DNA of 64,000 nucleotides, taken from Streptomyces sp. ATexAB-D23 (GTDB lineage: Bacteria; Actinomycetota; Actinomycetes; Streptomycetales; Streptomycetaceae). Under the pieces are notes generated by a model. It ran no database searches, was not told the DNA's origin, and saw only the letters and a list, made by a program, of their open reading frames with translations. Positions 33,039 through 41,180 of the stretch are shown in pieces (position 1 is the first letter of the stretch; the number at the start of each line of letters is the position of its first letter). The position numbers were made by a program, and so were the translations under genes. Where the stretch lies: assembly GCF_000373645.1 (NCBI RefSeq), contig NZ_KB892023.1:25630-89629 (forward strand). Reading direction: 5' to 3'.

Positions 33039-34352
33039 TCAGCCGGCCTGTTCCACGGCGGGCCGGGCGGCGCAGGCGTCGGCGGGCTGCGGGGCGGCGG
33101 GGCTCTCCGCCGCTGCCTCGTCCCCGGCCGGCAGGTTGTGCATGAGCAGCCAGTACCCGGCGGCCGCGGCGGTGCCCAGGAGGGCGCAGGTCCCCCACAG
33201 CCACCCGGCGCCGAAGTGGTCGATGACCACGCCGGACATCAGGGGCGCGACGAGCGCGGCGGCCGACCAGGACAGGGTGTACATGCCCTGGTAGCGCCCC
33301 CGGCCGTGGGCGGGCGACAGCTGGACGACCAGGCCGTTCTGCACGGGCGCGTTGATGATCTCGGCGACGGTCCACACACAGATGGTCAGCGCGTACAGGC
33401 CGACGGAGCCCGCGAAGGCGGTCAGCCCGAATCCGTACCCCGCCAGTAGCGAGGACATGACGAGCAGCCTGCGCGTGTCGCGGTTCTGGATGAACCGGGT
33501 GACGGGGATCTGGAGCGCGACGATGAGCACCCCGTTGACCGCGATCACCGTGCCGAAGTCGGAGCTGCTGAATCCGTCGGCGCCCATCGCGACCGGCAGG
33601 CCCACGTAACCCTGCTGGAAGATCAGCGCGATCACGAAGGACAGCCCGACGACTCCCATGAACCGCCCGTCGCGCAGCACGGTGGCCAGCCGTACGCCGT
33701 CGTCATGCGCCGCTCCGGAAGCCGGGCGCGCCGACGCGTCCTGCTTCGGCCGGGACTCCGGCACCTTCAGGAAGACGACGACGGCGCAGGTCAGGGTCAT
33801 CACGGCCTCGCAGAGGAAGCCGGCGCGATAGCTGTACTCGGCGATGAACCCGGCGCCGGCGGACGCGACGGCGAAACCGAGGTTGATGGCCCAGTAGTTG
33901 AGCGAGAAGGCCCGCACCCGGTCCTTGGCGGGGACGATGTCGGCGATCATCGCCTGGACCGCGGGGCGCGAGGCGTTGGTCGCCATGCCGACGAGGAAGG
34001 CGACGGCGGCGATGGCGACCGGGTGGACCATGAACCCGAGCGCGGCGACCGAGACGGCGGTGGCGACCTGGGCGACCAGCATGGTGGGCCGCCGCCCGAA
34101 GCGGTCCGCCATCACCCCGCCCCCGAGCGAGGACACGACCCCGCCGAGCCCGTGCAGGGCGACGACGAGACCGGCGTACGAGGCGGAGTAGCCGCGCTCC
34201 ATGGTCAGGTACAGCGCCATGAAGGTGGCGACGAACCCCCCGAGGCGGTTGACCAGGGTGCTGGTCCACAGCCACCAGAACTCCCTGGGGAGACCGGAGA
34301 CCGTTTCCCGGGCGGCCCGGGTGGCCCGTCCGGGAACGGCGGCGGCAGACAT
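33039..34352 (-). CDS. MFS drug/metabolite exporter
   Basis: 437 residues with 12 predicted helices. After helix 2 comes GGVMADRFGRRPTML, the DHA1 signature loop, and helix 5 has NYWAINLGFAVASAGAGFIAEYS, the motif C-like antiporter segment. It is a proton-driven efflux pump of unknown substrate. The ATG at 34352 has GGGGGGAA eight bases upstream. It is isolated from neighbouring genes on both sides, and no regulator lies next to it. Confidence 0.85.
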   Translation of the reverse strand: MSAAAVPGRATRAARETVSGLPREFWWLWTSTLVNRLGGFVATFMALYLTMERGYSASYAGLVVALHGLGGVVSSLGGGVMADRFGRRPTMLVAQVATAVSVAALGFMVHPVAIAAVAFLVGMATNASRPAVQAMIADIVPAKDRVRAFSLNYWAINLGFAVASAGAGFIAEYSYRAGFLCEAVMTLTCAVVVFLKVPESRPKQDASARPASGAAHDDGVRLATVLRDGRFMGVVGLSFVIALIFQQGYVGLPVAMGADGFSSSDFGTVIAVNGVLIVALQIPVTRFIQNRDTRRLLVMSSLLAGYGFGLTAFAGSVGLYALTICVWTVAEIINAPVQNGLVVQLSPAHGRGRYQGMYTLSWSAAALVAPLMSGVVIDHFGAGWLWGTCALLGTAAAAGYWLLMHNLPAGDEAAAESPAAPQPADACAARPAVEQAG

Positions 34353-34564
34353 ACGGGTTCCCCCCAGGGAGTACGGCGGATCGGCATCGGGAAGGGCCGG
34401 GAAGAGTAAGTGGCCCACCGACGGTCCGAACATTACGAAGCCGCGAGGAGTCCCGGCCACTCAATTGACACGGCCCGTCAATCGGGAACGGCCCCTCCCC
34501 CGCCCCCTGTCCGCCCTGTGGCCGGTCGCGCGCTGCCCGCACGGGTTCGATTACGCTCGGACTC

Positions 34565-35326
34565 ATGGCCGACGCACCGTACAAGCTGATCCTCCTCCGC
34601 CACGGCGAGAGCGAATGGAACGCGAAGAACCTGTTCACCGGTTGGGTGGACGTCAACCTCACCGAAAAGGGCGAGAAGGAGGCGGTCCGCGGCGGTGAGC
34701 TGCTGAAGGACGCCGGCCTGCTCCCCGATGTGCTGCACACCTCCCTCCAGAAGCGCGCCATCCGCACCGCCCAGCTCGCGCTGGAGTCCGCGGACCGCCA
34801 CTGGATCCCCGTCCACCGCTCCTGGCGCCTGAACGAGCGCCACTACGGCGCCCTCCAGGGCAAGGACAAGGCCCAGACGCTCGCCGAGTTCGGCGAGGAG
34901 CAGTTCATGCTCTGGCGCCGCTCGTACGACACCCCGCCGCCCGCCCTTGAGGACGGCACCGAGTTCTCCCAGAGCGACGACGCCCGCTACGCGACGATCC
35001 CGCCGGAGCTGCGCCCGCGCACGGAGTGCCTGAAGGACGTCGTCGTCCGCATGCTGCCGTACTGGTACGACGGCATCGTCCCCGACCTCCTGGCCGGCCG
35101 CACGGTCCTGGTCGCCGCCCACGGCAACAGCCTCCGCGCCCTGGTCAAGCACCTCGACGGCGTCTCCGACGCCGACATCGCGGGCCTGAACATCCCGACC
35201 GGCATCCCGCTCGCCTACGAACTGGACGCGGACTTCCGCCCCCTGAACCCGGGCGGCACCTACCTCGACCCGGACGCGGCGAAGGCGGCCATCGAGGCCG
35301 TGAAGAACCAGGGCAAGAAGAAGTAA
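34565..35326 (+). CDS. gpmA: 2,3-bisphosphoglycerate-dependent phosphoglycerate mutase
   Basis: 253 residues, full length. The phosphohistidine motif is LILLRHGESEWNAKNLFTGW (His in RHGE), the second catalytic His lies in LVAAHGNSLRALVKHLDG, and NERHYGALQGKDK is the dPGM signature. It interconverts 3- and 2-phosphoglycerate in glycolysis and gluconeogenesis. TACGCT lies seven bases before the ATG and there is no Shine-Dalgarno, so the message is probably leaderless. A U-tract terminator follows. Confidence 0.96.
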   Translation: MADAPYKLILLRHGESEWNAKNLFTGWVDVNLTEKGEKEAVRGGELLKDAGLLPDVLHTSLQKRAIRTAQLALESADRHWIPVHRSWRLNERHYGALQGKDKAQTLAEFGEEQFMLWRRSYDTPPPALEDGTEFSQSDDARYATIPPELRPRTECLKDVVVRMLPYWYDGIVPDLLAGRTVLVAAHGNSLRALVKHLDGVSDADIAGLNIPTGIPLAYELDADFRPLNPGGTYLDPDAAKAAIEAVKNQGKKK

Positions 35327-35339
35327 GCAGAGTTGAACT

Positions 35340-35377
35340 AGCCCCCCACCTGCGGATTTTCCGCTTGGTGGGGGGCT
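35340..35377 (+). terminator. intrinsic terminator of gpmA
   Basis: The stem AGCCCCCCACC (35340-35350) pairs with GGTGGGGGGCT (35367-35377), with extra pairing in the loop, and is followed by TTTTT. It is a classical rho-independent terminator 13 bases after the gpmA stop codon. Confidence 0.9.
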
Positions 35378-35425
35378 TTTTCGTGCGCTGGGCCGTCTGT
35401 GGGCCGTCACATGCTCAACGGGCTG

Positions 35426-35605
35426 TCAGGCGCGTCGGCTCCAGCGGCGGATGCGAATGTCGAGGACGATCAGCAGTGCCACGGGGACAGCGACCTCTGC
35501 GGGGGCGTCAGCCCAGAGTGCGAGTGCGCCGCCGGCTGTGCCGATGAGCGCCATCGGGAGATCGCGCGGACAGACGTCGACAGTGATACCTGTGCGTGGG
35601 AGCAT
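35426..35605 (-). CDS. small membrane protein, Spd-like (integrative-element type)
   Basis: 59 residues. It has a very good ribosome site (GGAGGAGG, three bases before the ATG) and a clean reading frame. After MLPRTGITVDVCPRD come hydrophobic stretches (LPMALIGTAGGALALWA, EVAVPVALLIVLDI) and a basic tail IRIRRWSRRA. Short membrane proteins of this layout occur as Spd (spread) proteins of Streptomyces conjugative plasmids and AICEs, but the match is by character, not by clear homology. It lies next to an AT-rich patch with operator-like repeats, suggesting a remnant of a mobile element. Confidence 0.55.
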   Translation of the reverse strand: MLPRTGITVDVCPRDLPMALIGTAGGALALWADAPAEVAVPVALLIVLDIRIRRWSRRA

Positions 35606-35644
35606 GGGCCTCCTCCTGAGGATGCGTTGCTACATCGATGGAGA

Positions 35645-35677
35645 CAGGGCCGTTCCCGGGCAAGGGGAACGGCCCTG
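35645..35677 (+). terminator. intrinsic-type hairpin with T-rich tail
   Basis: A perfect 13-bp stem (CAGGGCCGTTCCC at 35645-35657, complement at 35665-35677), 7-base loop, then AATTTCTTTT on the plus strand. No plus-strand gene ends here; it may block transcription entering the small minus-strand gene region from the left, or be left from deleted DNA. Confidence 0.6.
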
Positions 35678-36142
35678 AATTTCTTTTGAACCCTATTCAG
35701 GTGGAAGCGCTCCAGCAAGTTGCCAGGTGAGGGGCGTGAGAATTGAATGCAAGGCGTTTGGAAAGTAGCTCGCAGGCACGCTTCGCGGCCCCGGAGCCGC
35801 TTCACCGGACCAAGCCGACCTTGCGTGCATGCATGCACGTCGGGCTTGCATGCATGCACCCTCAGCAGGAAGTTGACGACGACAGAGGGCCCAGCATCGC
35901 TAACACCAGTGAAGCGAAATGTTAGCGATTAGCCCGTTACTGTAACTAATCGCGACTCCTTAACCCTGGACTCTTATCGCGACAGCTAACACCCCATTTA
36001 TCGAGCCTTTTAACTCACCCCATATCCGCCGCTTTACGTATCCACTCGTCTATCCTTACTAAAGATCTGTGCCACAGCCTTACGCGTGCCCTCCTGACTC
36101 GACGGCATCAGGTGCGCGTGCGCCCGGAGCATCAGGCCAGGG

Positions 36143-36176
36143 CCCCCTGCTCGCGGATGTCAGCGCGGGCAGGGGG
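36143..36176 (+). terminator. hairpin upstream of the toxin-antitoxin pair
   Basis: Arms 36143-36155 and 36164-36176 pair over 13 bases with one non-Watson-Crick position and an 8-base loop; TCTT follows. It separates the AT-rich patch from the toxin-antitoxin genes. Confidence 0.5.
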
Positions 36177-36280
36177 TCTTCGCGTGGACCGGTCCTGACT
36201 CCCCGTTTCCCCGGCCCCTGTGACGCCGCTCACCCCGCGTCGTACCCTGTGGCGCATGCGGGGAGATCGGGAGGGCGGAC

Positions 36281-36529
36281 ATGGGTGAGCCGCTGAAGAC
36301 CTTTGTCGGGGGTGCCGAGGTCGAGGTGCCCAACAGCATTCCGGCGATCCGTGAGGCGCTGCCCGAGGAGCGGCGCGAGGAGTTCGACCGGGCGATCAAC
36401 GATGCCGGGGTGCATGAGATCCAGGCCGTGATGCGGCACTGGATGCTGGAGGCGGTGCCCGATCCGGAGGCCGAGCGGATTCTGGACCGGCTCGCTCAGG
36501 ACGAGGCCGAGAGGCGGAGCGTCGCTTGA
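36281..36529 (+). CDS. putative antitoxin of a toxin-antitoxin pair
   Basis: 82 residues, acidic and helical (SIPAIREALPEERREEFDRAI, EIQAVMRHWMLEAVPDPEAERIL). It is like the small acidic proteins encoded just before RelE/ParE-like toxins in Streptomyces (DUF6247-like). GGGAGG lies about seven bases before the ATG. The stop codon overlaps the start of the next gene (TTGA), the coupling usual for such pairs. A TACCCT hexamer at 36243-36248 may be its -10 box. Confidence 0.6.
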   Translation: MGEPLKTFVGGAEVEVPNSIPAIREALPEERREEFDRAINDAGVHEIQAVMRHWMLEAVPDPEAERILDRLAQDEAERRSVA

Positions 36530-36774
36530 GCTTCCGGATCTCCTACGCGCCACCCGCCGACGACACCCTGGCCAAGATGCGGGACGGTGACGCCTTCCGG
36601 GACGAGATGGCGGGCACCCTGGGCTGTGAGCCGTACGGGCACGGGTCGTCGGCCGTCAAGGGGGAGCACGATCGCCGGGAGGCGACGGTCGCCGGGGCGA
36701 TCGTGCTCTATTACGTCTCCGGTTCGGTCCTGACCGTCACCGTCGTACGGCTCGTCCCGCTGCCTTTTCCCTGA
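36526..36774 (+). CDS. RelE/ParE-like putative toxin
   Basis: 82 residues from a TTG that overlaps the preceding stop. The N-terminus FRISYAPPADDTLAKM and the C-terminal strands (EATVAGAIVLYYVSGSVLTVTVVRLVPLP) have the size and beta-strand order of RelE-fold toxins, which cleave ribosome-bound mRNA or poison gyrase. The middle GCEPYGHGSSAVKGEHDRREA replaces the typical basic catalytic region, so activity is uncertain. Its place directly behind a small acidic protein is the main support. Confidence 0.6.
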   Translation: MSFRISYAPPADDTLAKMRDGDAFRDEMAGTLGCEPYGHGSSAVKGEHDRREATVAGAIVLYYVSGSVLTVTVVRLVPLPFP

Positions 36775-36781
36775 GGCGTGG

Positions 36782-37585
36782 TCAGGCCAGCTTGGCGGCC
36801 TGCGCGTCGATCACCGCGGTCGGCATGTCGAAGTCGCCGCCGGAGCCCGCCGCGGCGAAGTTCAGCGAGGTGAGGGAGGCCAGTGTGGTGCCCTGGCGGA
36901 TCTCGACGAGCTTCAGTGCCATCTTCTCGCCGTCCGCCTCCACCGTCACCGTCCAGCCGACAGCCTCCTCGCCGCCCTTGACCTGCTCCTCCGCGATCTT
37001 GACGACCTTCTGCTTGGACCCGGCGGCGGTGAGCGTGAAGCCCGACGCGCACTCGGTCGCGGCGGTGCGCAGCGAGGACAGCGTCTCCTCGGCGCCCTTG
37101 CCCTCGTAGGAGGCGAGCGTGGCGAGCGTCGTCGTGATGTCGAAGGCGGCCTCGAACGCCTCGGGGTCGTCGCTGTCCATCGCGGCGTCCTTCTTCGGCT
37201 CGCTGACCACCTTGCGCTGGGTGGAGGCGGCGGGTGAACCGGCCTTGGCGCCCATCAGCACATCGGCGAAGACATCGCAGGCCGCCTTGTCGACGGTCAC
37301 GTCCTTGCCCTCGACGGTGTCGCCGGGACCGGCCTTGGTGATCTTGTGGGCCTTGACGTCGCCCTGCTTCAGCGAGGCCTTCTCCAGCTCGGCGGCGGAC
37401 AACACCTTGGCGGAGGTCTGGTCCGCGCCCTTGTCGGCTCCCTTGTCCGAAGGCTGGGCCGAAGTGGAACCCGCCGCCTTGCCGCTGTCCTTGTCGTCAC
37501 TGTCCGAACCGCAGGCAGCGGTGAGCAGCGCCAGGGACATCACAGTGGCGGCAACGGCGGTACGGCGTATGGCAGTGGGTCGCAT
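36782..37585 (-). CDS. secreted lipoprotein of unknown function
   Basis: 267 residues. Signal peptide with lipobox LTAAC and Cys25; then an Asp/Ser/Lys-rich linker (GSDSDDKDSGKAAGSTSAQP) and a globular domain of about 200 residues with two Cys (DKAACDVFADVLMG and TAATECASGFTLT). The domain has the mixed alpha/beta pattern of many actinobacterial surface lipoproteins. I do not recognise the family. The ATG at 37585 follows a GGACGGGCC; the longer form at 37636 would hide the signal peptide. Confidence 0.7.
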   Translation of the reverse strand: MRPTAIRRTAVAATVMSLALLTAACGSDSDDKDSGKAAGSTSAQPSDKGADKGADQTSAKVLSAAELEKASLKQGDVKAHKITKAGPGDTVEGKDVTVDKAACDVFADVLMGAKAGSPAASTQRKVVSEPKKDAAMDSDDPEAFEAAFDITTTLATLASYEGKGAEETLSSLRTAATECASGFTLTAAGSKQKVVKIAEEQVKGGEEAVGWTVTVEADGEKMALKLVEIRQGTTLASLTSLNFAAAGSGGDFDMPTAVIDAQAAKLA

Positions 37586-37784
37586 GGCCCGTCCTTCTTC
37601 TGTCTCAAGGTGTTTCGCCCGCACGAGAGCAGCCACGCCGGGTTCGGCGCGGCTTGAATGGGTTCGTGGGGGTGATCCAACTCTATGAGCACGCTGTGGT
37701 TTGACAAACCTTTACCGTGGTCATCGCACGTGATCGTGACGACGTCGTGATCACTTCGCTCACACCGTCCAGGGGGAGTTGGCC

Positions 37785-38795
37785 GTGCCGATCGATTCCG
37801 TTCTCTCCGATGTGCTCGGCTCCTCGGGCGTGCCGCCTGAGCTGGTCACCTCGTGCGAACCGCTCACCGGAGGCACGTACAACACCGTCACCCGCGTGAC
37901 GCTGGCCGACGGACGGGAGTGGGTCGTGAAGGTCCCGCCGCCGGCCGCCGGGGACCGTCTGGCGTACGAGCGCGATCTGCTGGTCAACGAGGTCACGTTC
38001 TACTCCGCGGCCGCCGATGTCGCCGAGGAGACCACCGTGCCCCATGTGGTGGCCGGCCAACTCGATCCGGCCACGCCCACGGGAGCGTACGTGGTCATGT
38101 CCGCGCGCCCCGGGCAGCCCTGGCACGAGCTGACCACGGCCATGGCCGACGCGGAGGAGGCGCGGCTGCGCACCGAACTGGGGCGGATCGTCGGCCGGTT
38201 GCACGGGGTGGCGGCGCCGGGCGGGTTCGGCTATCCGTCCGGGGCACTCGGGCCGCTCGCGGCCACCTGGCGGGAGGCGTTCACCGGGATGACGGACACG
38301 GTACTGGCCGACGCGCGGAGGTTCGCGGCGCGGCTGCCCCGTACGGCGGCGGACATCGGCGTGCTGCTCGGTTCCGCCTCGTACGTGCTGGACGACGTCA
38401 CCCGGCCCGCGCTCGTGCACTTCGATCTGTGGCAGGGGAACATCCTGGTCACCGGTGGGCCGGGGGCCCGGCGGGTCGGCGGGATCATCGACGGGGAGCG
38501 GATGTTCTGGGGCGACCCGGCCGCCGATTTCGTGTCGCTCGCACTGTTCGGCGACATCGCGGACGACAAGGACTTCCTTGCCGGGTACGGGGCTTCGGCG
38601 CCGGGTGGTCCGGTGGAGTTCAACCGTTCGCTGCGGCTGCGGCTCGCGCTCTACCGGGCGTATCTGTATCTGATCATGCTGGTGGAGACGGTGCCCCGCG
38701 GTGCGTCGGGCGAGCGTCTTGAGTGGACCTGGAACGAGGTCGCGCCCCGGCTGGAAGCCGCCCTGGACGAGGTGGAGGCGGCGGCGCGCGGGTGA
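37785..38795 (+). CDS. aminoglycoside/fructosamine-kinase-like phosphotransferase
   Basis: About 336 residues from GTG 37785, which has GGGGGAG six bases upstream. APH-fold kinase: EPLTGGTYNTVTRVTLADG (glycine loop), WVVKVPPP (Lys), ALVHFDLWQGNILV (catalytic Asp and Asn) and GIIDGERMFWGDPAADF (metal-binding). Similar proteins phosphorylate fructosamines, choline or aminoglycosides; the substrate here is not known. The upstream 150 bases contain TTGACA (37701-37706) and repeated GTGATC/GTGAC motifs. Confidence 0.8.
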   Translation: MPIDSVLSDVLGSSGVPPELVTSCEPLTGGTYNTVTRVTLADGREWVVKVPPPAAGDRLAYERDLLVNEVTFYSAAADVAEETTVPHVVAGQLDPATPTGAYVVMSARPGQPWHELTTAMADAEEARLRTELGRIVGRLHGVAAPGGFGYPSGALGPLAATWREAFTGMTDTVLADARRFAARLPRTAADIGVLLGSASYVLDDVTRPALVHFDLWQGNILVTGGPGARRVGGIIDGERMFWGDPAADFVSLALFGDIADDKDFLAGYGASAPGGPVEFNRSLRLRLALYRAYLYLIMLVETVPRGASGERLEWTWNEVAPRLEAALDEVEAAARG

Positions 38796-38801
38796 CTGCG
38801 G

Positions 38802-39536
38802 TCAGCCGGCCGGGCGCCGGGTGAGGTGGGCGAAGGCGTCGAGGTTCCGGGTGGACTCGCCGCGCGACACGCGCCAGGCGTACTCCTTGCGGATCGCGGT
38901 CGCGAAACCGATCTCCAGCAGGGAGTTGAAGGCGCCGTCAGCCGCTTCGAGCACCGAGCCGAGCAGCCGGTCCAGCTCATCGGGCGTCACCACGGAGAGC
39001 GGCAGCTTGCCGGCGAGGTAGATGTCCCCGAGCGGGTCGATCGCGTAACTCACACCGAACAGGCGCAGGTTGTGCTCCAGCAGCCAGCGGTGGACCGCCG
39101 CGTGGTTCTCGTCGGGGTGCCGGATGACGAACGCGTTGAGGGAGAGGCTGTGGGCGCCGACGATGAGTGAGCACGTGGTCGCGAGCTTGCGGGTGCCGGG
39201 CAGCTGGACGACGTAGCTGCCGGGTGCGGGGCGCTCCCAGTCGAGTCCGGCGTCCGCGAAGGCCGCTTCGATGACCTGGGCGGCCCGGGTGGCGTCCGGG
39301 GCCGGGGGGACCTGCGGGGCGGGTGAGGCCTGCGGGGCCTGCGGGGCGGGTGCGGCCTGCGGGGCGGGTGAGGCCTGCGGGGCCTGCGGGGCGGGTGCGG
39401 CCTGCGCGGCGGGCGTGGCCCGCGTGGCCTGGTCCTCCGCCGGTTTCGTGACGTCGTTCTTCGCCGGTTCTGTGGCCTGGTCCTCCGCCGGTTTCCTGGC
39501 CTCGTTCTTCGCCGGTTCCTCGGGTGCGTCAGCCAT
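38802..39536 (-). CDS. YbjN-domain protein with Pro/Ala/Gln repeat N-terminus
   Basis: 244 residues. The first 85 are low-complexity with two KPAEDQAT units and two exact copies of a 15-residue Pro/Ala/Gln repeat. The C-terminal domain of about 155 residues is YbjN-like (AFADAGLDWERPAPGSYVVQ, NAFVIRHPDENHAAVHRWL, GDIYLAGKLPLSVVTPDELD), related to bacterial type III secretion chaperone-like folds of unknown role. It is normally next to mshA in Streptomyces, as here (51 bases downstream of it). Confidence 0.8.
   Translation of the reverse strand: MADAPEEPAKNEARKPAEDQATEPAKNDVTKPAEDQATRATPAAQAAPAPQAPQASPAPQAAPAPQAPQASPAPQVPPAPDATRAAQVIEAAFADAGLDWERPAPGSYVVQLPGTRKLATTCSLIVGAHSLSLNAFVIRHPDENHAAVHRWLLEHNLRLFGVSYAIDPLGDIYLAGKLPLSVVTPDELDRLLGSVLEAADGAFNSLLEIGFATAIRKEYAWRVSRGESTRNLDAFAHLTRRPAG
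39312..39401. repeat. exact 45-bp tandem duplication within the YbjN gene
   Basis: Two perfect copies of a 45-base unit at 39312-39356 and 39357-39401, encoding 15 residues each in frame. Perfect identity suggests a recent slippage duplication and probable length variation between strains. Confidence 0.85.
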
Positions 39537-39586
39537 GTTTCGAGCGTACGTCAGGCGGCAAAGGCGTGCGGACGGGCGGGGGCCCC

Positions 39587-40951
39587 TTACGCGTGGCCGG
39601 CCCGTACCCGCCTGCGGTGCTCCTGAACCGCCGCCGTGTACACCTCGGCCGTCGCCGCCGCGGCCGTGTCCCAGCCGAAGCGCTGCGCGTGCTCCGCCGC
39701 GGCCCCGCCCATCCGGGCGACGAGGTCCGGCGCGCCGGAGAAACGTTCCAGCGCCCGTGCGTACGCCACCGGATCGTGCCCAGGGATCAGAAAGCCGCTG
39801 ACCCCGTCGCGCACGGCCACCGGGAGGCCGCCGACGGCCGCCGCGACGACCGGGGTCCCGGCCGCCTGGGCCTCGATGGCGACCAGGCCGAAGGACTCGC
39901 TGTGCGAGGGCATGACCAGCACGGACGCGGCCCGGAACCAGTCGGCCAGCTGGTCCTGCCCGACCGGCGGATGGAACCGTACGACGTCCGCGATACCGAG
40001 CCGGGCCGCGAGCTTCTGCAACCCCTCCGGCTTGGCGAGCCCGCTGCCGCTGGGGCCGCCGACGACGGGCACCACGATCTTGGAGCGCAGGGCGGGATCG
40101 CGTTCCAGCAGCACGGCGACCGCGCGCAGCAGCACGTCGGGGGCCTTCAGTGGCTGGATGCGGCCCGCGAAGAGCGGAATCAGGGCGTCCTGGGGCAGGC
40201 CGAGGCGGGCGCGGGCGGCGGCGCGGCCGTCGGCGGGGCGGAAGCGGTCCAGGTTGACGCCGGGGTGGACGACGGCGACGGCCCGCGGGTCGGCGTCGTA
40301 GAAGCGGACGAGTTCGTCGGCCTCCTCGGCGGTGTTCGCGATCAGCCGGTCGGCCGCGTCGACGATCTGAGTCTCGCCGATGACCCGGGCGGCGGGCTCG
40401 GGGGTGTCGCCCTCGGCGAGCGCCGCGTTCTTGACCTTGGCCATGGTGTGCATGGCGTGCACGAGGGGAACGCCCCAGCGCTGGGCGGCGAGCCAGCCGA
40501 CGTGGCCGGAGAGCCAGTAGTGGGAGTGCACCAGGTCGTAGTAGCCGGGGCGCTGGCCGGCCCACGCCTGCATCACGCCGTGCGTGAAGGCGCAGAGCTG
40601 GGCGGGCAGCTCCTCCTTGGCCAGGCCCTCGTACGGGCCCGCGTCGACGTGCCGGACCAGGACGCCGGGCGCCAGCTCCACGGCGGCGGGCAGCCCGCCG
40701 GTCGTGGAGCGGGTGAAGATCTCGACCTCGATGTTGATCGCGGCCAGCCGCTTGGCCAGCTCCACGATGTACACGTTCATGCCGCCGGCGTCGCCCGTCC
40801 CCGGCTGGTGCAGCGGGGAGGTGTGCACGGACAGCATCGCGATGCGGCGCGGCCTGCGGTGACCCCCGGAGAAGGAGCCGGTGAGACCTGCGGGGAACCT
40901 GCGACGCGGTGCGCCACGGCTGCTGCCGAGCCGGGAGACGTACTGGGTCAC
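39587..40951 (-). CDS. mshA: D-inositol-3-phosphate glycosyltransferase (mycothiol synthesis)
   Basis: 454 residues, GT4 family, GT-B fold. RIAMLSVHTSPLHQPGTGDA and GGMNVYIVELAKRLA give the acceptor-side glycine loop; VGGPSGSGL and SHSESFGLVAIEAQAAGTPV carry the nucleotide-sugar binding Glu motif. MshA adds GlcNAc from UDP-GlcNAc to inositol 3-phosphate, the first step of mycothiol, the main thiol of actinomycetes. The GTG at 40951 (VTQYVSRLGSSRGAP) has GAGGAGGAAGGA upstream. Confidence 0.93.
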   Translation of the reverse strand: MTQYVSRLGSSRGAPRRRFPAGLTGSFSGGHRRPRRIAMLSVHTSPLHQPGTGDAGGMNVYIVELAKRLAAINIEVEIFTRSTTGGLPAAVELAPGVLVRHVDAGPYEGLAKEELPAQLCAFTHGVMQAWAGQRPGYYDLVHSHYWLSGHVGWLAAQRWGVPLVHAMHTMAKVKNAALAEGDTPEPAARVIGETQIVDAADRLIANTAEEADELVRFYDADPRAVAVVHPGVNLDRFRPADGRAAARARLGLPQDALIPLFAGRIQPLKAPDVLLRAVAVLLERDPALRSKIVVPVVGGPSGSGLAKPEGLQKLAARLGIADVVRFHPPVGQDQLADWFRAASVLVMPSHSESFGLVAIEAQAAGTPVVAAAVGGLPVAVRDGVSGFLIPGHDPVAYARALERFSGAPDLVARMGGAAAEHAQRFGWDTAAAATAEVYTAAVQEHRRRVRAGHA

Positions 40952-41180
40952 GTCGTCCTTCCTCCTCGCTGGGCCGGGTGCCGGCACGGTTCACGGCATG
41001 GCACCGAAGGGGCGCAACGGTCCCTCCGACGGTGGGGAACAGCGGAATCTCCCCTTTCATTTCCGCTTTACCAAATCATTACGGTGATGCTGCGGCGCGT
41101 CGCCCCACCTGTGCCGATCGCCACGATCGTGCCCCGCCCGCCGGCCACCCGCATCCGCGCGCATCGTTACGCTCTGTGTC

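Larger units (their letters stand above)
35606..36280. other. 675-base gene-free, AT-rich patch with inverted repeats
   Basis: GC drops sharply, especially in 35,880-36,070, in contrast to the whole window. There is a perfect 10-bp inverted repeat ATCGCTAACA (35896-35905) / TGTTAGCGAT (35920-35929), a palindrome GTTACTGTAAC (35936-35946) flanked by GCGATTAG and CTAATCGC, and another GCTAACACC near 35985. Two TGCATGCATGCAC runs lie at 35826-35838 and 35850-35862. I find no coding frame. The base composition and repeats suggest foreign DNA, perhaps the control region of a lost element. Confidence 0.6.
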
